DNA from: Nocardioides sp. Soil797
Lineage (GTDB): Bacteria > Actinomycetota > Actinomycetes > Propionibacteriales > Nocardioidaceae
DNA: 64,000 bases
Direction: 5' to 3'
NCBI GenBank assembly: GCA_001429555.1
Contig: LMSR01000015.1
Span: 1-64,000, forward strand
Positions 1-7,949 of the stretch are shown here, in pieces. Made by a program: the position numbers and the translations under genes. The notes below the pieces were generated by a model that searched no databases, was not told the DNA's origin, and was given only the letters and a program-made list of their open reading frames with translations. The number at the start of each line of letters is the position of its first letter. Positions within the stretch are counted from its first letter, which is position 1.

Positions 1-127
1 CCTCAGGACCTGACGGTCCAATTGATGGTCAGGCCAGCAGGCCGACAGTCGGTGCAGGAGTCACGGCCCCGAGGGTCTGACCATCATCAGTGTCGGTGAT
101 GCCTGATAGTCATGGTGCATCACTCGG

Positions 128-1267
128 ATGGGTCGGGAATGGTGCAGATCGAAATTGCCAGAGAGCCCCGTTGTCATGAAGGTTCGTGGTCGTGGTGTCC
201 GGAGTTTTGCGCCCGATCAGCCATTGTTGATCTCGTCCGGTGGTAGCGCCGTTCCACGCTTGCAACCAGCAAGCCGCGTCGTGGCCGGCGACTTCATGGG
301 GGTCGAGTACGGGGCTCGATCTCGACCCGAAGTCCCGTTGCCACAACCAGATCCCCATCCGTTGCGTTGCTCGGAGAAGGCGATCAAGGTGCCGGATCGT
401 CTCTCACCTGAGTTGGGCTACTTCCTGGGGGCATACCTTTCCGAGGGGCACACGACCAGAAGCAATTGGTCGGTCATCCTGACCAATTCAGTTCCAGAGG
501 TGTTGGAACGTGCCCAATCTGCGATCGCCACTGTCTTCGGGTTGGCTTCGCGACTGACCCATCAACCGAACAGATGCACGGGACTCGTGGTCTCGAGCAA
601 GCGACTGGTCGAATACATGGACCTGTTGGGGTGCGGTGGACGGGCTTCCGCCAAGCGGGTGCCGCGTGTCATTTTTGGCGCCGGCCCCGATGTGTGGGTG
701 CCATTCCTGCAAGGCGTGGCCTTGGATGCCTACACGACGGTTTCCATGCCTGCACGCTGGGCGATCTGTCTTGACAGTGCTGCCGGCATCACAGATCTGC
801 AAGACCTGTTGACGGAGCTGGGGATCGTCAACGCCCAGATCGCCAAATGGAACAAGGTCTACGAGAAGTACTACTACGAGTTGTACGCCCCCGGTCCGGC
901 AGGACAAGAACTCAGCCGACTCGTTCCTTTCCTCGAGCCGGACAAGCAGGAGCGGGCGGTGGCATTGCAAGCCCTGGAGATAGGTCCGCGGGACTGGACG
1001 GACATCATCCCCGGGATCCGAGGGAAGGACCTCTATGACTTGATCCCGGTCGGTCGCAGCGGTGCTCGCCACAAGGGCACGGGGCGACAGCGGTTCAGGC
1101 ATCTGTGTGACCCGCGCACCCGGCACGTCACTCGGAGGTCAGTCCTCCGAGCAGTCGAGGCGGGCGCAGTGTTGCCCGCTTGGCTCGCTGACGTCATTGG
1201 CGAGAGTGTTCGGTTCTCTCCCGTACTGGGCGTGACTGGCAGTTCTCCACCTCGAACTGACCGGTGA
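128..1267 (+). CDS. LAGLIDADG homing-endonuclease / decayed intein-like protein
   Basis: The open frame encodes 379 aa. Two dodecapeptide motifs of LAGLIDADG endonucleases are visible: LGYFLGAYLSEG near residue 98 and FLQGVALDAYTT near residue 194, the second with Tyr where Gly is usual. Residues 17-70 resemble the N-terminal half of a Hint (intein) domain: VVMKVRGRG, APDQPLL in the place of the usual T-x-D-H-P block, and a VVAGDF turn. Reading the same frame upstream gives intein-like GPEGLTIISVGD, broken from the ORF by TGA and TAG codons near 107-112. The C-terminal splice block (hydrophobic stretch, then HN) is absent. The ATG at 176 is an equally likely start. I infer a remnant of an intein whose host gene is gone; it may still make an endonuclease. 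The neighbouring genes do not suggest a host protein. Confidence 0.6.
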   Translation: MGREWCRSKLPESPVVMKVRGRGVRSFAPDQPLLISSGGSAVPRLQPASRVVAGDFMGVEYGARSRPEVPLPQPDPHPLRCSEKAIKVPDRLSPELGYFLGAYLSEGHTTRSNWSVILTNSVPEVLERAQSAIATVFGLASRLTHQPNRCTGLVVSSKRLVEYMDLLGCGGRASAKRVPRVIFGAGPDVWVPFLQGVALDAYTTVSMPARWAICLDSAAGITDLQDLLTELGIVNAQIAKWNKVYEKYYYELYAPGPAGQELSRLVPFLEPDKQERAVALQALEIGPRDWTDIIPGIRGKDLYDLIPVGRSGARHKGTGRQRFRHLCDPRTRHVTRRSVLRAVEAGAVLPAWLADVIGESVRFSPVLGVTGSSPPRTDR

Positions 1268-1297
1268 CAGGGTCCCTGTGGGCCCATGCTGAAGGGC

Positions 1298-1309
1298 CCT
1301 GTGGATGAC
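1298..1309 (+). promoter_or_regulatory. CCTGTGGATGAC element (DnaA-box-like)
   Basis: CCTGTGGATGAC starts exactly 71 bp before the ATG of the DUF4262-like gene at 1369. The identical 12-mer starts exactly 71 bp before the paralogue at 18893. Its reverse complement contains TCATCCACA, which fits the relaxed actinobacterial DnaA box. The function is unknown; it could be a DnaA site or a conserved promoter element. Confidence 0.4.
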
Positions 1310-1368
1310 GCCAGCAGCGTGACGGTGGTTTCGCCTACCTTCGTGGAAATCGACTCCAGGAGGTCCAG

Positions 1369-2769
1369 ATGAACCAGTCACCCGACGACGACCGCCGCCC
1401 GTTCTGGACGGTGTTCTCCATCTTCGACCCCGAGGGCGAGGGCAGCGACTTCGCCTACACGGCCGGCTTGGCCGAGCGGGGGCTGCCCGAGCTGCACATG
1501 TGGAGTCGCCCGTCCCTGGGCAGCGATCCGGGTGACGACTGGAAGTTCAGCAGGAGCGACAACTGCCGGATCCTGAACGAACTCGCGTGGCGCCTGCTCG
1601 ATGGGAAACTCGAGGTCGGAGACACCTGGAGCCAGCAGTACGACGACGGGCTGGTCACCGCTCACTTCCGCGTCGACCCTGACCAGGAGGCGGAAGATCT
1701 TGACGCCTTCCAGGCTGCCGAAGGTGCGCGAGTCCTGCCGGTTCGTTGGTCGCTCGAACGTGAGCCGATAGGCCCTTCGGCACCGATGTCGGGCGCAGCG
1801 CTCGCTGCTTCTGCGGCCGAGTTCTCCTTGTTGAGGAGTGCGCTCTCAGGTAGGGACCGCGTGCCAACTGGTTGGGAACTCCCTCAGGAGCCGGACTGGT
1901 CACCCGGAGCGAGGTTCGGCCCGCGCACACCGAACGTGCTCGCCTGTGCGTCACTGGTGTGGACGGCCGAACCCGAAGTCATGATCGACATCCTCTACAA
2001 CCTGCTGCAGGTCGACATCGATGGCTCCTTGACCTGGCCGACCTCGGTCGCCATCGCGAAGGCGCGACCGATGGGCCGAGTGGAGGAGCTGCACAGGTTG
2101 GGCGCTGCCACGCACGAGGCGGCCAGCGAGTTCGGCATCAGTTGGGGTCACGAGGCTTGTGCCGCTGTCCTGGAGTGGCTTCAGATCGAGCCTGCTGAGG
2201 AGGCACAGCCCTTGCGCAACGTGCGCCGAGTCCTGGGCGACGGCTTGGTCTCGTTCCTGAGCACGTCTGCCCTGGCCGATGGGCTCGAGTTGTCGGCCCA
2301 GGCCGCTGGAGTCGGCCCGGTCCTGTGTGCGCTCGCTGGGCACGGCGTTGCGCCCGGGCCGGAGTGGTTGGCAGCCGATCATGTCCTCGACGTCCTGAGT
2401 GTGCTCGCTTCGACAATGTCGGTGGACGCGTTGGCCAGAGCGAGCCTGGGGTGGGCGCACGCCAGGGAACGCAGCGCGGTGACCAGTTCCTTGCAGCGAC
2501 ACGTCGATGCCCGCTCGGTCACCAGTGCTTCGTTCCCACCTCTCGCTGAGGAGTGGCTGTCGCTCCCGAAGGCGTTGGAGCTCCAGCAACGACTCCGCCC
2601 GGAGCCGCTGGCGTTGGTCCAGGAATGGGCCGTGGTGGTGACCACCGTGCTCACTCGCCGCGGTGAGTTCACCACGGAGCAGATCGACGAGTTCGTTCGC
2701 GCATCAGGCAACCCGAGCGGCCTCGCGCAGGCATTGAACGAGCCGATTGCTGTCACCCGAAGTGCGTAG
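1369..2769 (+). CDS. DUF4262-like protein, paralogue 1
   Basis: This 466-aa protein has the DUF4262-type opening at residues 9-90: FWTVFSIFDP, FAYTAGLAERGLPELHMW, DPGDDWKFS and WRLLDGKLEVGDTW. The remaining roughly 370 residues have no recognised fold and are rich in Leu, Ala and Glu helices. It is a clear paralogue of the 470-aa protein at 18893-20305, colinear over the whole length. The start is well supported by AGGAGG a few bases upstream of ATG 1369. It is not obviously co-transcribed with either neighbour. The biochemical role of DUF4262 is not known to me, so none is assigned. Confidence 0.75.
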   Translation: MNQSPDDDRRPFWTVFSIFDPEGEGSDFAYTAGLAERGLPELHMWSRPSLGSDPGDDWKFSRSDNCRILNELAWRLLDGKLEVGDTWSQQYDDGLVTAHFRVDPDQEAEDLDAFQAAEGARVLPVRWSLEREPIGPSAPMSGAALAASAAEFSLLRSALSGRDRVPTGWELPQEPDWSPGARFGPRTPNVLACASLVWTAEPEVMIDILYNLLQVDIDGSLTWPTSVAIAKARPMGRVEELHRLGAATHEAASEFGISWGHEACAAVLEWLQIEPAEEAQPLRNVRRVLGDGLVSFLSTSALADGLELSAQAAGVGPVLCALAGHGVAPGPEWLAADHVLDVLSVLASTMSVDALARASLGWAHARERSAVTSSLQRHVDARSVTSASFPPLAEEWLSLPKALELQQRLRPEPLALVQEWAVVVTTVLTRRGEFTTEQIDEFVRASGNPSGLAQALNEPIAVTRSA

Positions 2770-2787
2770 CGTTGGACGTGAGGCATC

Positions 2788-3336
2788 ATGGAAGCCGTGA
2801 CCACCTTGCCGCGCGGGCGGGCACTGACCCTCGACGACCTCGAGACGATGCCCGATGACGGGCACCGTTATGAGCTCATCGACGGAGCCCTGCTGGTGAC
2901 CCCAGCACCGAGCGTGCGGCACCAGATCGTCAGCATGAACCTCGCCGTGATTCTTCATGCCGCATGTCCACCGAACCTTCGAGTGCTCACCGCGCCGCTG
3001 GATGTCGTGCTCAACGAAAGCACTGGAGTGCAGCCGGATCTGCTGGTGGCCCGGCGCGAGGACTTCGCCGAGAAGGATCTGCCGACCGCGCCACTGCTGG
3101 CCGTCGAGATCCTGTCACCGAGCACGCGTTTGGTGGACCTGAATCTCAAGCGTGCTGCTTATGAACGTGCCGGCGTGCGGACCTACTGGGTGGTTGATCC
3201 GGCCGAGCCCCGGCTGATTGCGTGGGAGCTGCATGAGGGGACATACGACGAGGCTGCCGATGTGACCGGCGACCAGGCGTGGACCACGGAGTCGCCGTAC
3301 CCCGTCACGGTCGTGCCGAGTGTCCTGATCGCCTGA
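2788..3336 (+). CDS. Uma2-family (DUF820) putative restriction-endonuclease-fold protein
   Basis: The 182-aa product matches the Uma2/DUF820 family in length and motif order. An N-terminal LTLDDLETMPDDGHRYELIDG segment is followed by QPDLLVARREDF, then AVEILSPSTRLVDLNLK, YERAGVRTYWVVDP and a C-terminal beta segment. Family members have the PD-(D/E)xK nuclease core; Asp of QPD, Glu of VEI and the downstream Lys are in place, so catalysis is plausible. Proteins of this family are abundant in cyanobacteria and actinobacteria and their substrates are mostly unknown. It begins 18 bp after the DUF4262-like gene on the same strand, so the two may share a transcript. Confidence 0.85.
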   Translation: MEAVTTLPRGRALTLDDLETMPDDGHRYELIDGALLVTPAPSVRHQIVSMNLAVILHAACPPNLRVLTAPLDVVLNESTGVQPDLLVARREDFAEKDLPTAPLLAVEILSPSTRLVDLNLKRAAYERAGVRTYWVVDPAEPRLIAWELHEGTYDEAADVTGDQAWTTESPYPVTVVPSVLIA

Positions 3337-3434
3337 CCGGAGGACCGGTCCGGGGCCTGTGGTCGCGACACACCCTTCGCCAACGCCTGCCGACCTCGAA
3401 GCGGCAACGCCGAACGGATCCGTAGGGTGGACCC

Positions 3435-5201
3435 GTGGCCAAGAAACGTGGACGACGAAACGGCAGCCAGCCCCGCCGGCAGCACCTGCGGACGGTCCCC
3501 ACCGACAGCGAGGCTTCGCCCGACACGGAAGCCTTGGAACAAGGGCTGATGGTGGTGCTGCGCGAAGCGCTGCGGGCAGGGTCGATTGAGTTCCTCGAGG
3601 CCATCAGCACGCTGATGTCGGCCGTCGATGCTCGGGGCAGGGACCCCTTCTCGCGGGAGGAAGAGCCCGGACTGGACGATCTCATCGAGAGTTTCATCGA
3701 GGTGGACATCGCGGAGACCACCGCTGCGCTCACCGTGATCTCGACGCTCGTTCCTGATGAGTTGATGGCGGCCAAGGTGGGTCGGGAACTGTCGCGACGC
3801 CGGCAACCCGTGCCGGACGCCCTGACTCGCCTCGACGAGGCCGAGGTGTCTCGAGTGATGGAGATGACCGAGACACTCGGAGACGGGGACGACTACTTCC
3901 TGGATGTCACCCTGGCCACTGGCGAGCAGATGACGGCACTCGTCTATGTGGATCACAACCTCGGCACGGTCGTGAAGGATGCATTCCTGATCCCGGCCGG
4001 CATGGCCGAGGTGATCGAGCGGGTGATGCCTGCCCTGTCGTCGGACCAGTTCCTGACCGAGGCCGACCCGGCAACGGCCCGAGCAGTCATCACGGAGGCC
4101 ATCGACGGCGGAGCCAGGTTCTGGCCGCCGATCACCAGCGACTCCTGGCCGCAGTGTCGTCCTGTCGTCGAGTGGCTGGTGCGCCGACTGCCTGCCGGTG
4201 GTTCGGTGCCGGATCGACCGTCATGGGACCAGGAGCACCTCGCGGCCCTGGCGGAGGACTTCTTCGTATCGGCTGACGGACGCGAACTCGACCACGCTGA
4301 CGAGCGTGGCCTGCTCGAGTCGCTGCTCTGGTTCGGCACCGACTACGGCCCGGGCAATCCGTTGCGCTGGAGTCCGGTCAACGTCGAGATGCTGCTGACC
4401 GATTGGCTGCCACGCAAGGTGATGGCCGACCCGGAGTTCCTCGCCAAGGCCCCTCGCCTCTTGCGCGGCTTCATCCGCTTCTGCCATCGCGAGCGGAGGA
4501 TTCCCACCGAACTGACCGCATCCACCCTGGCCTCGGTCGACCGTTGGGAACCGGACTACCAACGCGCGATCCGCAGTGATCGCCCCCAGGGACCGGCGGC
4601 GTTGGTGGCCAGGCTCCTCGACCAGGACGGTCTCGACACGGACGACCGCTTCTTCGATGACGACCACCTCGACGACTACATCCTGCGGATGCTCGATGGA
4701 TCGGTCGGTGGCCGCGACGCGCTGATCAGCTTGGACCGGGAACCCTTGCCGGACGAGCCCTTTGACTGGCAGGCCGTCCCGGAGGACATCCGCGAGCGTG
4801 TGGCCGAGGTGCTCGAGCTCTCTGACCGATGCGCCGTCGAACTGCTCGACACCGAGCACCGCACCGCGATGCGTCGGTTCCTCGCCCGCGCCAGCGTCAA
4901 CGATCCCACGATCTTCCGGCGCAAGGGAGCCCCGGAGCGGGCCGCTGCGGCAGTGGCGTGGGCGGTCGCTCGCGCCAATGGCTCACTCAGTGTCTACGGG
5001 CTGCAGACGCAGGAACTGCTGGCCTGGTTCGGCGTGAAGGGTTCGGTCTCGCAGCGTGCGGAGCCGTTCCTGCGCGCGAACGGGGTTGATCCGCACGCTC
5101 AGTTCGGCCCTTGGCAGGGGCTCGGCGACCCGGGGCTGCTGGTGAGCCGGCACCGGGGTGCGCTCATCGAGAAGCGGGACCAACACCTGTCATCCACCTG
5201 A
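3435..5201 (+). CDS. Hypothetical protein, 588 aa
   Basis: The N-terminus is very basic (KKRGRRNGSQPRRQH, first 20 residues) and could bind nucleic acid. The rest is an acidic, mainly helical protein without signal peptide or membrane segments. I recognise no catalytic motif. A segment around residues 150-180 (YFLDVTLATGEQMTALVYVDHN, quoted in part) looks like a small alpha/beta unit, and the protein contains many Trp-Leu-rich helices. GTG at 3435 is the likely start because it opens the basic region; no strong ribosome site is seen. It has no paralogue in the window. Function unknown. Confidence 0.65.
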   Translation: MAKKRGRRNGSQPRRQHLRTVPTDSEASPDTEALEQGLMVVLREALRAGSIEFLEAISTLMSAVDARGRDPFSREEEPGLDDLIESFIEVDIAETTAALTVISTLVPDELMAAKVGRELSRRRQPVPDALTRLDEAEVSRVMEMTETLGDGDDYFLDVTLATGEQMTALVYVDHNLGTVVKDAFLIPAGMAEVIERVMPALSSDQFLTEADPATARAVITEAIDGGARFWPPITSDSWPQCRPVVEWLVRRLPAGGSVPDRPSWDQEHLAALAEDFFVSADGRELDHADERGLLESLLWFGTDYGPGNPLRWSPVNVEMLLTDWLPRKVMADPEFLAKAPRLLRGFIRFCHRERRIPTELTASTLASVDRWEPDYQRAIRSDRPQGPAALVARLLDQDGLDTDDRFFDDDHLDDYILRMLDGSVGGRDALISLDREPLPDEPFDWQAVPEDIRERVAEVLELSDRCAVELLDTEHRTAMRRFLARASVNDPTIFRRKGAPERAAAAVAWAVARANGSLSVYGLQTQELLAWFGVKGSVSQRAEPFLRANGVDPHAQFGPWQGLGDPGLLVSRHRGALIEKRDQHLSST

Positions 5202-5254
5202 GTCGCTCCGCCAGAGTCGATCCCCTCCCGCGCCATGCGGATGATCAACCGTGT

Positions 5255-6802
5255 CTAGCCGACGGGAGCTCCGCACCAGGTGGCGAGGGCCTCTCGCAGG
5301 GAGGGCAGCGTGGTCTCGTCGGGTTCGTCGGTCGCGGCTGCCCAGGCGATGCGCCCGTCCGGCATGATCAGGAGTAGGTCGGCGGTGCGCCCGTCGATCG
5401 GCTCACTGACCATGTGCACGCGGCCGGTCCATTCGTCGGCCACGTCCTGCAGCTCTGCCCGGGCGGCTGGACCGGCAGGGCCGGCAAGGTCGAGCAGCAC
5501 CGGGCGGCCGTTGCGCAACAGTCCGGCGAACCGGGGGTCCAGGTGGTCGACCTTCAGCGCCCGGTCATGGAGGTAGGTGCCGACGAGAGGGTGCGGGCCC
5601 GGGTCCACCGCCCCCACGTCGAGGCCGGCCATCAGGGCGCCGAGCCGGCGCAGTGCCTGCTCGTCGGTGGCCAGCTCCTGGAAGAGTGCGCGGAGAGCAT
5701 CGCCGCCCGGGCCGTGACCGCTGCGCAGGGCCACCTGTGCTCGCGTGTGCAGCAGCGTGCGCTCGGCGGCCGCGCGCCGCTCGTCGTCGTACGTGTCGAG
5801 CAGACCGGGCGCTGCCCAGCCCTGGACGGTGGCGGCGAGCTTCCAGGCGAGATTGGCCGCATCGAGCATGCCGGCGTTGACCGCGACGCCGCCCGAGGGG
5901 AACAGGTGCGCCGCATCCCCCGCCAGGAAGACGCGCCCCTCGCGGTAGCGGTCAGCCTGCTTGGCGGAGTAGCCGAAGCGCGTCATCCGGCGCGGTTCGC
6001 CCAGGGGGAGATCGACGCCGAGCACCCGCTTCACGCTCGCGCTCAGCTCGGCCACGCCCATGGGTGAGTCGTCGTCGTACTCGGTCTGCTCCACCTCGGC
6101 CGTGTAGACGCCCATCGTCTCGCCCATGCCGTTGCAGGCGAAGACGCCTCGTTCGGTGGCGGTGTAGCCGAACGGAACGCGGCCGACTCCGGCGACCTGG
6201 AGGCTGCCGTCCTCGAGCACGGTCACGCCGTCGGGCACGGTGACCGACGCCAGCCGCTCGATCTGCGGGAAGGCCGTGCCGGGGAAGGGGATGCCGGCCA
6301 GGTCGCGCACCCGGCTCCGGCCGCCGTCGCAGCCGACCACGTAGTCGACGGTCACTTCATGGCGCCCGTCCGGGCCCTTCACCTCCACGGTCACGGCGCC
6401 TTCGGCCTGGCGCAGTCCGATGACCTCGTGCCCTCGACGTACGTCGACCCCGCGCTCGGTTGCGCGCTCGGCAAGGAGAGCCTCGAGCTGGGGCTGGGGC
6501 AGCAGGAGTGCTCGCATGGGGGAGTCGTCGAGGTGAGTGAAGTCGAGGTGCAGACCGCCGAACGGAAACCGGGGCGGTGGCTCGGGAGCATCGGCCATCG
6601 GACTCGCCGCACGGAAGCGCGGCAGTTCACCGCGGTAGTGCAGCAGCTGCAGGATCTGGCCGGCGAGACCGCCGGCCTTCGCGGCCTGTGACGGCTCCGT
6701 CCGGCGCTCCAACACCAGAGTCCGGATCCCTTCCCGTCCGAGCTCCCCGGCCAGCATGAGCCCGGTCGGCCCGGCGCCCACCATGACAACGTCCACGTGC
6801 AT
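5255..6802 (-). CDS. FAD-dependent aromatic-ring-type monooxygenase (PheA/TfdB class)
   Basis: The 515-aa product is a class A flavoprotein monooxygenase. The Rossmann FAD motif VVMVGAGPTGLMLAGEL lies at residues 5-21, the second FAD/NADPH contact VVGCDGGRSRVR near 156-167, and the third FAD motif FLAGDAAHLFPSGG near 290-303, followed by the usual AANLAWKLA helix. A thioredoxin-like C-terminal domain typical of phenol hydroxylases and polyketide or rifampicin hydroxylases follows. It is expected to hydroxylate an aromatic substrate with NAD(P)H and oxygen in the cytosol. It starts 11 bp after the stop of the coiled-coil gene upstream, suggesting co-transcription. The substrate cannot be told from sequence. 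Confidence 0.88.
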   Translation of the reverse strand: MHVDVVMVGAGPTGLMLAGELGREGIRTLVLERRTEPSQAAKAGGLAGQILQLLHYRGELPRFRAASPMADAPEPPPRFPFGGLHLDFTHLDDSPMRALLLPQPQLEALLAERATERGVDVRRGHEVIGLRQAEGAVTVEVKGPDGRHEVTVDYVVGCDGGRSRVRDLAGIPFPGTAFPQIERLASVTVPDGVTVLEDGSLQVAGVGRVPFGYTATERGVFACNGMGETMGVYTAEVEQTEYDDDSPMGVAELSASVKRVLGVDLPLGEPRRMTRFGYSAKQADRYREGRVFLAGDAAHLFPSGGVAVNAGMLDAANLAWKLAATVQGWAAPGLLDTYDDERRAAAERTLLHTRAQVALRSGHGPGGDALRALFQELATDEQALRRLGALMAGLDVGAVDPGPHPLVGTYLHDRALKVDHLDPRFAGLLRNGRPVLLDLAGPAGPAARAELQDVADEWTGRVHMVSEPIDGRTADLLLIMPDGRIAWAAATDEPDETTLPSLREALATWCGAPVG

Positions 6803-6813
6803 CAGACGGGCGA

Positions 6814-7119
6814 TCAGCTCAGGCGCGCCAGGACTTGGTCGAGCTTTTCCTCCACCGTGCCGAACCGGCCCTCGAGGGAGTCGAACCGGCCTTCGAGCGT
6901 GCCGAACCGGCCTTCGAGCGTGCCGAACCGGTCGCCAATCCCGTCGATCTTGGCGTCCAGCGCGTCACAACGGGTGTCGATCTTGGCGTCGATGGCGTTG
7001 ATGCGATTCAGATGGCGTGCCTGCTGAGCCGAGATGCCGGCCAGCAACTCGTAGATCGACTGCACGTCGTTGTCCAACTGGTGCACCTTGCGTTCGACTT
7101 CACCCGGAGTCATCGTCAT
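6814..7119 (-). CDS. Small coiled-coil protein with 7-residue repeats, paralogue 1
   Basis: The roughly 101-aa protein begins MTMTPGEVERKV and has a conserved region (LLAGISAQQARHLNR, then DAKIDTRCDALDAKID). Consecutive heptads RFGTLEG, RFGTLEG, RFDSLEG and RFGTVEE follow, a repeat form that predicts a long coiled coil. The paralogue at 24543-24869 has the same first half and a longer heptad array. The start was set at ATG 7119 because the paralogue conserves MTMTP from there and a conserved promoter-like block sits 19 bp upstream in both; longer readings are not supported. There is no membrane segment. Function unknown; a scaffold or oligomerisation role is only an inference. Confidence 0.7.
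   Translation of the reverse strand: MTMTPGEVERKVHQLDNDVQSIYELLAGISAQQARHLNRINAIDAKIDTRCDALDAKIDGIGDRFGTLEGRFGTLEGRFDSLEGRFGTVEEKLDQVLARLS
6857..6940. repeat. 21-bp tandem repeat array (four units)
   Basis: Four imperfect 21-bp units start at 6857, 6878, 6899 and 6920, with core CGAACCGGCC. Each encodes one heptad of the coiled-coil gene on the minus strand. They could expand or contract by slippage. Confidence 0.8.
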
Positions 7120-7137
7120 GCCGATGACGCTACGCCG

Positions 7138-7180
7138 GCGAGTGTACGTCGTCGAGGGCATCATCGAGGCCTGTGGAGAA
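7138..7180 (-). promoter_or_regulatory. Conserved promoter region of coiled-coil paralogue 1
   Basis: GCGAGTGTACGTCGTCGAGG starts 19 bp upstream of the ATG, and GCCTGTGGA follows at a fixed distance. The same two blocks at the same spacings lie upstream of the paralogue at 24869. On the minus strand the first block reads TACACT, a possible -10 box. TTCTCCACA (7172-7180, minus strand) is DnaA-box-like. Confidence 0.5.
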
Positions 7181-7216
7181 CCGAGAAGCACGGCGCCCCG
7201 CGGACTCGGACCGGGC

Positions 7217-7495
7217 TCAGTGCACCTCGAACGACGTCGCGTCGGTCGGTGTCACCTCGGTGGCCTCGATCCGGTCCACGCGCGCCCGGCTCGGCCCGGT
7301 GCCGAGCCAACGGAGCATCGCCTCCACTGCTGCGTGCGTGCCCTCGACGTGGGCCCGGACGGTGCCGTCGTACTCGTTGCTCACCCAGCCCGTGACCCCG
7401 TGGGTGACCGCCTGCTGCTGACACGTCGCGCGGAAGAACACGCCCTGCACGCGCCCGTGCACCACGACGTCGCGGGCGATGCGTGGGGCGGCCAT
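7217..7495 (-). CDS. acyP: Acylphosphatase
   Basis: The 92-aa length is typical of acylphosphatase. The signature VVVHGRVQGVFFRATCQQQA (residues 10-29) contains the catalytic Arg of VFFR, and the second motif GWVSNEYDGTVRAHVEG (36-52) contains the catalytic Asn. The enzyme hydrolyses the carboxyl-phosphate bond of acylphosphates such as carbamoyl or 1,3-bisphosphoglyceryl phosphate in the cytosol. It is a single gene on the minus strand; the fragment region downstream on the map (7531-7836) separates it from other genes. Confidence 0.93.
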   Translation of the reverse strand: MAAPRIARDVVVHGRVQGVFFRATCQQQAVTHGVTGWVSNEYDGTVRAHVEGTHAAVEAMLRWLGTGPSRARVDRIEATEVTPTDATSFEVH

Positions 7496-7530
7496 GTCTC
7501 CATCGTGCCGCGCCGGTCAACCCGTCAGAG

Positions 7531-7625
7531 TCAACGCGTGGCGGGCTGGAACAGCTCGACCACGTTGCCCGAGGGATCCTCGGCCAGGATCTGCTGACCT
7601 CCCGGCAACCACGCCGCGGAGTTCG
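7531..7625 (-). pseudogene. C-terminal fragment of a VOC/glyoxalase-family protein
   Basis: The last 30 or so codons before the stop read LPGGQQILAEDPSGNVVELF-QPATR. This is the hallmark end of vicinal-oxygen-chelate (glyoxalase/bleomycin-resistance) proteins, including the metal-binding Glu of VEL. Upstream in the same frame the sequence loses similarity to the family at about 7625 and becomes arginine- and proline-rich. I infer that the N-terminal three quarters of the gene were removed by a rearrangement. Confidence 0.55.
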
Positions 7626-7663
7626 ACGTACGCCTGGCGCACTCGACGGCGCGGCCGCGTCGC

Positions 7664-7836
7664 CGATCAGCGACGTCACCGTCGACGCGTCGTACGACGA
7701 CGGGCGGACCTGGCGTTCGGCGCGTACGACGACCGGTCCCGGCGGGAGCTGGCACGTCTCGTTGCCGAAGGGGAGTGGGTATGTCTCCCTGCGGCTGCAC
7801 GCAGCTGACTCCGCCGGCTCCTGGTTCCGGGCTTGA
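7664..7836 (+). pseudogene. C-terminal fragment of a subtilisin-like (S8) secreted protease
   Basis: The frame reads ISDVTVDASYDDGRTWRSA, then GGSWHVSLPKG, GYVSLRLHAADSAG and a stop. This pattern (SYDDG-x-TW, GG-x-W, GYVSLR, A-x-D-x-AG) is usual in the C-terminal beta domain of large actinobacterial S8 peptidases. Nothing catalytic is present and the last residues also depart from the family. It abuts the VOC fragment on the other strand, so this is a junction of two broken genes. Confidence 0.5.
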
Positions 7837-7855
7837 CCGAGAGCGCCTGACCCCG

Positions 7856-7905
7856 GTTGAACAAACGTTTCATCAAAACCGTTCTTGATGAAACGTTTGT
7901 TCAAC
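7856..7905. promoter_or_regulatory. 21-bp perfect inverted repeat; two TetR-operator-like palindromes
   Basis: Arms at 7856-7876 and 7885-7905 are perfectly complementary over 21 bp with an 8-bp centre. Each arm is itself nearly palindromic, TTGA-N2-AAACGTTT-N2-TCAA, the form of a TetR-family operator. The segment is AT-richer than its surroundings. No TetR gene is next to it, so it may be an orphan promoter-operator left by the same rearrangement that made the fragments beside it. It lacks the T-run of an intrinsic terminator. Confidence 0.5.
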
Positions 7906-7949
7906 TCGGAGGCGAAGCCTCATGCGTGGCCGGCTCGCAGCACGGAGAG

